Below are positions 56,585 through 64,000 of a stretch of DNA of 64,000 bases, piece after piece. Origin of the DNA: Misgurnus anguillicaudatus (Eukaryota; Chordata; Actinopteri; Cypriniformes; Cobitidae); contig NC_073358.2 in the NCBI RefSeq assembly GCF_027580225.2, positions 46,400,001 through 46,464,000 of the forward strand, written 5' to 3'. The notes beneath the pieces are model-generated. The model worked only from the letters and a program-made list of their open reading frames with translations. It searched no databases and was not told the DNA's origin. Position numbers and translations under genes: made by a program. Within the stretch, counting starts at the first letter, position 1; the number at the start of each line of letters is the position of its first letter.

Positions 56585-56599
56585 TTAAGGAAATAGTTA

Positions 56600-57570
56600 A
56601 AATCATAAAAAAAAGATTTCACAATCAGGGCAATAATTAAGATGTTTAAATTGACTGGAGATGTTGCAAAAAAAAAAGAGGTTGTTTGTCTATATTTGTC
56701 TTAATGCTCAGAGAGGAGAATCATTTGAGTGGACAAAGACTCTCCAAGGATTATAGATTGAGAACTTCAGAAATCAGTTGAATCTTGGGTTAAGAAAGCT
56801 TTCAAATGAATAAATAAAGGAAAACAGTACCTCCATCACCACAAGATGTTTGGGACACAGTTTAAGAAATCCTCTGCTCTCATGCAAAAACAAACTCTTG
56901 CATATTCATGTGTCATACTGGAACTGTAAACAGGACTGAGTTCTGCAGCCATATGAAACAAAAAGGGGTTTTAAAAAGTGCTCCATGTCTACAGTTAAAT
57001 ACCTATTTTTATAACAGAGATCCTGGACATCTTATTCAGATACATGGTTTCATGGATTATATCAAATACCAACAGTTAGAAAATCAAAACCTGACTTCTT
57101 AAAACAATAGCCATTCCAGTTCCCGGAACCGAACCATACATAAAATTACTTGAGTGAATTATAGAGGAGAGAGCAGCAACATTTCTGGAGAAATTATGTA
57201 TGGAGGAGTATTCTAAGATCACTTGCCATGAATTTTTCAACCTCATCAGACATTATAATAGAAGACTCAGAGCTGTTATCCTTGCAAATGGAGGCAGCAA
57301 AGAGGATTAAATGGGGGGGGGGGCAATAATTGTGGCAAACGTGTATTTGAGATCAATATGATGTGATTTCACCCTCACTTTCAAATATTTTTCAGCAATC
57401 AAATTGACTTGTTGTGACTTTTTTAAGTGCACCCATTTCATTTCTAAAAACAATGTTATTTGGTACAATACGTTTGTGTGGTTTATGGTTAAAAACACAT
57501 TATTTTCCACACAGCATTCATTTTTTAGCTCCAGATTTCACTCTCTTCCTGAAATGCACTGATTTTGTAC
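56600..57570. other. No intact gene; right half of the Tc1 relic and unassigned tail
   Basis: Beyond the relic's last recognisable motif at about 57345 the sequence to 57570 shows no feature apart from a poly-G run at 57313-57322. Confidence 0.5.
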
Positions 57571-57574
57571 AAAA

Positions 57575-57890
57575 CTTATTGATTTGAAAAGTGCTGTGTC
57601 CTGATTGGCCAGCTAATTTGTATGTTGTGATTGGCCTGAATATCTCTCACATCAGCCGGAAATGTGACGCTCTTTACCATGTTAGAAAGATTCGAAATGC
57701 ATTCCTAACAGGAGTTAACTTACAGGCTGAGAGTCCATGCGGGAGGAATGATGATAATGTCGGTCTTCTCTACATCACCAATCCCCGGAAGTAAGTTAAA
57801 CAATCCAAGTGTTGTAGTCCAAGAAAAGAGATTTACGTTGGAGACGATAACCTGCGTCACCGTTACTTTGGTGTATATATCTTTTGCATA
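57575..57890 (+). repeat. Dispersed repeat, inverted partner of 32.24-32.51 kb
   Basis: ctctacatcaccaatccccg, aagagatttacgttggagac and gccggaaatgtgacgctc match the complement of the 32 kb copy. Confidence 0.82.
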
Positions 57891-57910
57891 TTGACGTTAA
57901 CATGTACTAA

Positions 57911-59090
57911 TAGAGGGTTTTCACCGACGTCACGTTCTGGGCGGTAACCCGGATGCGCGGCCATCGTGGAGGCACTCGGTGTAAAGAACTGAACGGAGTA
58001 CAATGGAATATTATGCGCTTTGGATACTTTAAGTGAATGTAGACATGTCTAAACAACAGAAAACGCGTCCAAGATGCAAAGGCATATAGGGAAGGACTTG
58101 GACCACAAGAAAAGGCACGATATTTCGAGAAATTACAATTTATAGGCGATGCAGATTCCTACGAGCTCCCTCTTCTAGGATCCGTGACGACCCGGCGATT
58201 CTTCCTTCAGTTGCATATCCCGATATAAGTTAGTGACCTACCTAGTTTTCATGCAGAGCCCATATGTCAATGTCAGCTTTATTTATATAGCAAATTTAAA
58301 ATAGCCAGTGTCCTACCAAAGTGCTTTACAGTAAAATAAGCACAGTAAAAAATAAAAGCAATAATTGTTTTTACCATTTACTATTAAAAATATTATTATC
58401 ATTACAATAGAAAATGTGTTATGAGCAATTAAGCACACTGGCATTAAGGCATAGCAGCGCAAATTTTATTTGTGTTTAAGTACATTTTGTGCATACACTA
58501 AAGTACATATTAAATACTCTTTAAATAAAGCACAAGTAGAAGCATAATTGTTTTATACTTTATGTACTTCAATCATATTTCTAATACAATACTACCCTTT
58601 TTCCTGAGCTTTACCAACCACAAGCGCCGCCTCTGATCATTTCTTGCATTCCTTTCCCTGGTTTTTAATAACTTTTGGATGTCGATAATAATCCAAATGT
58701 TTTTCTCAATATGTGCTGTTGGTACCATCTCAAACACGGCAATAATTAACCATTTTCCTTGTCGACGTTCGGCATATACATGTCTGTGCTCTTTGTGATG
58801 CGGAGTAGTGATGGGTCGTTCGCGAAGGAGCGGCTCTAAGAGCTGATTCTTTGTAGCGAACGAGCAGAGCCGAATCTTCAGACGCATGCAGGGAAGCCGG
58901 CTCTTCTAAGGGAGCCGAGCCAGAAGAGCCGAATCTATGAAAAGAGCCGGACTGCCATCACTAAAATGTAGAGCCAGCACTTGAGCCGAAAGAGCCGAAT
59001 CAATGGAAAGAGCCGGACTGCCCATCACTAATGCGGAGTGCCTCCATTATGGCGTCTTCCGCTCTGATGACGCGTCGTGAAAACCCTCTA
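57911..59090. mobile_element. DNA element with TAGAGGGTTTTCAC ends
   Basis: The ends are tagagggttttcaccgacg and cgtcgtgaaaaccctcta. The interior includes a stretch shared with 21.2-21.4 kb (58.42-58.60 kb), a minus-strand open frame at 58573-58887 that is not recognised, and a hAT MITE. gcggccatcgtggaggcact on the left and gagtgcctccattatggcg on the right are also inverted. Confidence 0.75.
58806..59030. mobile_element. hAT MITE, 225 bp, perfect 8-bp TSD
   Basis: ATGCGGAG flanks both sides (58798-58805, 59031-59038). The ends are tagtgatgggtcgttcgcg and gactgcccatcacta. The segment aaagagccggactgcc with catcacta occurs twice, at about 58940-58964 and 59007-59030, so an extra right end is present inside. 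Confidence 0.92.
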
Positions 59091-59960
59091 TACATACTTC
59101 CTTACACACCAAAAGAACGCATACATTTTCGTACGCAGGCTCGTGCCCACTATTGAGATCATAGTTGTGTAATAAAAGTCATGAAATAATTATGTAATAA
59201 ATACTGTAAAACGTCTATCTCTATCTGGCCTGCCTCAATCAGCATATAAAAGCGCTCGTCGAAGTGAAAATGATGCGATGGCCAATCAAATCAAAGATTT
59301 AGCGTTACTGTTTTGTTTACAGAAGCCGGAGCGCGAGTGCGCGGTACGATGGTGAAAGAGCAACGATGTACTGTTTAAGTAGCTAAACCAGTGCTCGCAG
59401 TACTGACAAGTTTATATTTTAGCGTACCTTCATTTTTTGCGTGCCACCACTTCTCACGTCGCTGGTACTTTGCTGCAAAGAGTCAAAGGGCGTTTCACTT
59501 TATGTGGCGCTGCAGTTCGGCAGCGAGGACATCAGAGTGCCGCGAAAGCAAGTTGAAATGTTAAAAAATGGTCCGCCTTTACTTTTTGTTCTCGCGGTAC
59601 TCTGATGTCATACGCTGTGCAGTCAGCGCCGCACCATATAAAGTCAAACATACAAAGCGTCAAGGTCTGGATGAAAAACCTGCCCGGATTCCACGCACGC
59701 AGATACCCTCAGAAAATGCAGATTTAAAGGTGAACAAGAATGGATATTCTATAAATATAAGGTTATGTGGCTTTTTTAAGTGAAAAAATTATCCAGAGAG
59801 ACAGTTTTACATGTCCATTTACAACCCTAGGATTTGCCCTCAGAATGAAATGGTCTGTTATTACTTTATTATCTGTTAAAAATTATCTGTTATTATCTGT
59901 TACAGTCTATGGTTATTACCTTAGTTATTATTACCCAACTAGAGTCACGTCACCAGCTCA
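59091..59960. other. Unassigned, GC-richer sequence
   Basis: No gene recognised. Inverted words (gcggcactctgatgtc-like: gaggacatcagagtgccgcg and cgcggtactctgatgtcata) at about 59.52 and 59.60 kb suggest a worn palindromic element. Confidence 0.45.
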
Positions 59961-59964
59961 GGAC

Positions 59965-60590
59965 TAATGCTGTGTTCCAGGCAACCTGTAACCCGTAAAT
60001 CACGACTTCAGAACCACTACTTTGAAGTGGGAGTACATCGATCTAGTACGAGTTCACGGGTGGGAAGTCACAAGTTTGGTCCTGTCCCAAATGGCACACT
60101 CCGGACTTGTGGTCCTCCTCAGAGTCCACACTTTGATGACATCACGTAGTCCAGACTTTAGGGACCCTTAATACGAGTCCACGTGGGTGCAACGGAGTCG
60201 TATTTTGGGACAGACTCGAGCGTCACACCGGAAATAGGTAGAGAAGCTCTTTCGCAAGGACTTCTGGGTTGGTAAAGTGCGCGAAGCCTGCTGCAGTGCG
60301 GGCCTCGCTGAAGACCGCATCAAGGGGGCAAAGGAGGCGCTGATGAGCACACTTCAGAGCGCAAAAATGACAGATGGGACACCCTACGGACTCGTGGACT
60401 AAGCGAGCACGCGCAGTTTAAGGCCACGAGACCGAAAGTCCACATGAAGTGCGCCATTTGGGACAGGGCCTTTGACTACCCTACCAGTGCACTTTCACGG
60501 GTAGAATGTGGAAAAACACGGGTTACAGGCTGCCTGGAATACGTACTCCCAGTTCTGAGTCGTGGTTTTGAAGTTGTGATTCACGGGCTC
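59965..60590. mobile_element. MITE pair: outer CAGGCAACCTGTAACCCG element
   Basis: Left tgttccaggcaacctgtaac and right gttacaggctgcctggaata are inverted, as are aaatcacgacttcagaacca and its near-complement on the right. It is interrupted at 60078-60470. Confidence 0.78.
60078..60470. mobile_element. Inner MITE with GGYCCTGTCCCAAATGG ends
   Basis: The ends ggtcctgtcccaaatggcac and gcgccatttgggacagggcc are inverted and flanked by TTT on both sides. The interior is GC-richer and non-coding. A 3-bp target would fit PIF/Harbinger, but TTT is not the usual TWA. Confidence 0.83.
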
Positions 60591-60902
60591 AAAAACCTGC
60601 CTGGATAGTAAAATAGAACGGGATAAAATAATAACAGAGACTGTAAAAGCTTTTATTTCAATTTAATTTCTAAAATATGATTGGTTTGTATTGTAAACTG
60701 TATTGTATTTTTATGCAGTCTTTTCCAACAATTTAACAAAGAAATAGCTAAAATCCACACTATTATCAATTCGCAAATGGTTACTTTAGTAAAGAACTTA
60801 TATAAAAAAATCTTAAAAATCATTTAGCAAATAATAAATGAATAATTTAATAACAAACCCAAGATGCCAACCTTTTGGAGACCAACCCTTCTGGAAATCT
60901 TA

Positions 60903-61605
60903 AGGCTGGTTCACACGGCAGGATAATTAGGCCGATTTTAGCCCCGATTCACCCCTTCCGACAATCTTAAGGATGCTCCGATAATCGTAAAATAAACTGA
61001 TCAGATATTCTTGCCGTGTGTGGTGTGTTTAGACTGCTCTCGTCTACTCGGAAGGACCTCGGGACCGCTCCGATCTCAAATCGGGGATATCCAACATGTT
61101 GGATTTTTTTGGCCCGATTTCTTCTCGTGTGTGGTGTCTCCTGCGGACAAACGGGCACGCAGCCTGAGGACTGTGACATGTAGCCAATCAGAAAGCGAGG
61201 TGACGAAGCAGCGAGGAAGTACCGGGAAGTCACGGGTCATATTTACTGCATCTCAATGCATCCAACTATGGACTATAGGGTAAAACAGAAATTGCGCGCA
61301 AACGCAATTTTCGGTTAAAAACAAACTGCAAACTATCGCCACTGCATCCTCTTCATCCGCCGTGATTGTTTACTCTGAAATCACGTTTGATCGCGAGAGA
61401 TTTTGCGAGATTTCCCGTCTGACCTGGGACTGCTCGGGAGTCAAATCGGTTCGTGTGTGATGTGTTGATTTTGCCATGTTGCAGCGCACCACTAACTGTA
61501 CGACCAAAACTGTTAGACCCGCGATGTTTTATCGCCGTGTGTGGGGTCTCTCAGGGTTGGAAAATCGGCCGACGATTTTAAAGTCGTACCGTCTGTAACT
61601 CCAAG
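60903..61605. mobile_element. DNA element with GGTTCACACGGCAGGATAAT start
   Basis: The left side has ggttcacacggcaggataat and gccccgattcacc; the right side has tgtgtggggtctctcaggg and cggccgacgattttaaagtc. Repeated gtgtgtggtgtgtttaga / gtgtgtggtgtctcctg / gtgtgatgtgttgatt words lie inside. Frames of 88-90 codons on both strands overlap and are not taken as genes. Boundaries are approximate. Confidence 0.6.
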
Positions 61606-63360
61606 CTGAACTCAAAAGTTGGCAGCCCTGGAAATGTAATATCGTAAATCGAACCATAGGTGCTCTTTAAATAAAAGATAAAAGGAGAAACAATGCAGAT
61701 TTATTATATTAGATTTACTGTATGAGGTTGCAGTAGCAATTTCAAACCCTGAAAGTATGATCAAATAAAGAGTGCTGTTTCTTTGCTGATCATATTAAGA
61801 AGTTAAAAAGGGTTGTTTTTAAATGATCAAATTTAGTAGTAGTATTAAATAAATTTTTAATAAAATGCTGAAAAGAAACCATCTAAAATTTAATCTTACA
61901 ATACACAAGTGCGTATGTGTGATTTATAGAACAAATGTATGCACAGAAAACGTGTGTACTGTATGCCTCTCTTTCTCATTGACAAATTAAACAGCACCTG
62001 TCAATGTCCAAATTCGTTGCGAGTGGCAAGAATGGCTTATATTTCCAAAAACCTGCAGCAGTGTAAGTCTGCTCAGACCCTGATCGTAGAGTGTGCATAC
62101 ACAAAAAATCTAAGGTACGTTTTATAAATTTGTTTGTAAAATCCAAACTGAAGTCTCATAACTACTGTATGAGAATAGGAGCATTAAAGTTGCATTCATT
62201 TCACATCGATTTCAATCTTTGATCTTCTCCATCAATATTAAAGATATCAAGGATATATTTCACAGAATGTTCTTTACATTATGAATGTTGTCATATGAAT
62301 TACAACTTACAGTAACCACCTCATAAAAAAAGTATGAATTGCCATGAGATAGCACTGGTAAATCACAAAAATTGACTAGCTGAGTTTTCACAGACTGTGT
62401 CAGAATTTCTCTCATTTTCTTTATGAAGAAGACGCAATGAGAATATAAATCATTCAGCTCTACCGGTTTGGTGATAAGATCAGGATTGCAATAAAATAGG
62501 TATCTTGGAGAGATAATAACCTCCAGACTTGGCAGTGATCTTGTAGCCTTCACATGTGGCATTTTATTTTGTCTCCCAAAAGATTTGTCAATGTTTGTAT
62601 CAAACAAAACAAAAAGCGCCATTGTATCTTCAAACAATAAAGTCATCTGTCGTCGCTCTGCACCACCATAGACAATTATTTGCTACATACAATACAATCT
62701 GCTTAGGATTGCGGTTTCGTTTGTTTGCTTGCTTATTCATTGATTTTTTTTACGTGCTACAACCTTTAAAGTCTTATTAATGCAAATCGATGCTGATATT
62801 CATTGAAAAAAAATGAATTAGCTAGTCCAGCTGCTTTCGACTGAATGTTAAGTAAATGACCTTTTCAAGATTCAGCAAAATCAGATAAATGGCTCAAGGC
62901 TTTTTGCTTTTAGATGTTCATAGAAAACCTCAATGTGGCTTATTACTTATACCCACTGGGATGATGATAAATGTGCTGGTGGTAGCGTAAATTATTAAAC
63001 ATGACACGATAGTTACGCTGGACATTCAGTAGATTCGATTAGGAGCTCTGGCAGACTGAAGGATTGTGAAAAGAAGATCTATTGACGACATACACGTCAG
63101 CTCCGATTACTACGAACGTTCATTGCCAAGAAAAGATTATGCCTCATAAAACAAACATTTCTTATGTGCTCTGTGTGCCTGGGGATGTGCTCAATCTCTG
63201 GAAATAACTTTACCTAGTCTGAAATCTCTGAGGGATTGCTGTACCTACACAATTTCAGTTGTGAAAATTTTACTTATAATAAACAATTCACTGTCTTATT
63301 TGTTCTGGTTGTATTGACAACATTGTAATGATCTAAGCAGATCTATATTTAGTAATTTAC
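61606..63360. other. Apparently unique sequence, no confirmed gene
   Basis: No repeat from elsewhere in the window is recognised here. A 128-codon minus-strand open frame (62646-62260) starting MTLLFEDTMALFVLFDTNID is not recognised, lacks visible domains and has AT-driven codon use; chance is likely. The 62.82-63.29 kb part has the unique texture of host non-coding DNA. Confidence 0.35.
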
Positions 63361-63370
63361 ATTACATTCA

Positions 63371-64000
63371 GGGGCGGTTTCCAGGACAGGGATTAGGGCT
63401 CGGTCACACCAAAAGCGTTTATGGCAGTTGCAGGCGCCTTTTTTGAATGATATTCTATGGGCAGGGCGCGTTTGCCCGCTGTTTATGCGCGCCGAGCGCC
63501 TTGCGGTTTTCTGCCGCCTGCCGCGCACGCGTTTTTGAAGGAGCGCTGAGAGCGGAGGAGCGCCTGACGTCATTCGCGTCTTCCATTGTCCAATCGAATG
63601 AGGGGTGAGGCTGGCCTTATGTTGTGGCGAGGGAAGTTTACAGTTGCTTTGAAGAACCGGATTCCACTCGCTCACTCTCTCCTGCGTGTTTGTACTCCTC
63701 TTATCCTCAAACAAGGTCAGAGCAAGCGCCCTCTTTTTAAAGTTTCTGCTAATATGACAGTTAACAGCAAAAGAGCGCTCACGCTTCAATATTTGATTGA
63801 CAAGACAGCTGACTCGGTGGTTGCTTAGCAATATGAAAAGCCGCGCTGCACTGCTCTTTTTTAAAAAAGGCAGTGCGTCGCGCCTTGCGTTTGCAAGCGT
63901 TTAAAGCGCTTTTGGTGTGACTGAGAGACTAGTTCTAGACTAAAACAAATGTAAGACGTGTCCAAACTGAAAACAACTTGCACTGACTTATCTTAAAATA
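63371..64000. mobile_element. GGGGCGGTTTCC MITE, left half, cut by the window end
   Basis: ggggcggtttccaggacagg opens it and, after an insertion, aaaacaacttgcactgactt with atcttaaaata continues it, in the order seen at 37911-38104. Confidence 0.78.
63396..63928. mobile_element. Inner MITE with GGTCACACCAAAAGCG ends
   Basis: gggctcggtcacaccaaaag at the left and gcttttggtgtgactgagag at the right are inverted. The interior is GC-rich (gcgccgagcgccttgcgg; complement-like gcgtcgcgccttgcg). Open frames on both strands (63349-63831 minus, 63586-63828 plus) mirror each other and are unrecognised. Confidence 0.8.

Larger units (their letters stand above)
55255..57345 (+). pseudogene. Degraded Tc1-like element, different family
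   Basis: Recognisable pieces in order: ggactattggcacccctag near the left end; ctgggtaaaaccaaag where a Met-Gly-Lys-Thr-Lys start would be; cagggcaataattaagatgt and actggagatgttgc (DNA-binding part); acaaagactctccaaggatt; catcaccacaagatgtttgg; catcttattcagatacatgg with atggattatatcaaatacca; agacattataatagaagact; and gcaataattgtggcaaacgt at the right. Large parts including catalytic positions are missing or scrambled. The coding half is split by a TTAA element at 55541-56584. Family assignment is from memory of this order of motifs. Confidence 0.75.

Noticed and set aside
58573..58887. 104-codon minus-strand frame with basic residues
   Set aside because: It begins inside the hAT MITE at 58806 and crosses its left border, so it cannot be an old gene; no recognised domain.
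60967..61283. Overlapping 88- and 90-codon frames on opposite strands
   Set aside because: They lie inside a GC-rich DNA element and mirror each other; neither is recognised.
62260..62646. 128-codon minus-strand frame
   Set aside because: Unrecognised, with no domain, signal peptide or supporting splice signals; a frame this long is expected by chance a few times in 64 kb.
63349..63831. 160-codon minus-strand frame
   Set aside because: It runs through the ends and GC-rich body of a MITE inserted in another MITE; open length follows from composition.

Overview
The window looks like nuclear DNA of a cyprinid-type teleost, meaning zebrafish or carp relatives. It is AT-rich and has one vertebrate GPCR exon with a clean 3' splice site. 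The rest is packed with palindromic miniature transposons, Tc1-like relics and hAT elements of kinds I know as abundant in cyprinid genomes. Nothing bacterial or viral was recognised, and there is no operon-like layout.

The only confident host gene is the last coding exon of a neuropeptide FF receptor 1-like gene (plus strand, 9635-10613). It encodes everything from just after the TM3 DR motif to the C-terminus. A probable 3' UTR runs to a canonical poly(A) signal near 11838. The first 9.6 kb is therefore read as its upstream intron; I could not find the preceding exon there.

Layout. 0-9.6 kb: intron with a palindromic TTAA element, a 3-kb foldback (1.2-4.3 kb) holding an LTR-like segment and a 94-bp tandem repeat, then a second foldback (6.1-9.2 kb) whose tandem array is split by a 2-kb hAT element with a perfect 8-bp target duplication. 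9.6-11.9 kb: receptor exon and 3' UTR. 12-18.6 kb: a triple palindrome array, then a multi-level nest (TTAA element, Tc1-like relic, MITE and hAT). 18.6-28 kb: mostly unassigned AT-rich sequence with TTAA elements and one Harbinger-like insertion. 28-36 kb: two copies of one Tc1-like family (one gutted, one with a duplicated DNA-binding region), a LINE fragment and an AT microsatellite. 37-42 kb: large nested elements. 44.5-47.6 kb: a TTAA element carrying a reverse transcriptase relic. 48.7-53.2 kb: a hAT-like element enclosing a tRNA-like tandem array. 54-64 kb: further nests, including a TTAA element inside a Tc1-like relic.

I see no cooperating gene system. The recurring theme is transposon-in-transposon nesting. 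In several cases the empty target site is present in another copy within the same window, so insertion boundaries and order can be read directly. Superfamily calls rest on termini and target duplications seen in the sequence. Tc1 and LINE calls rest on recognised protein motifs. Host conserved non-coding elements are only suspected.
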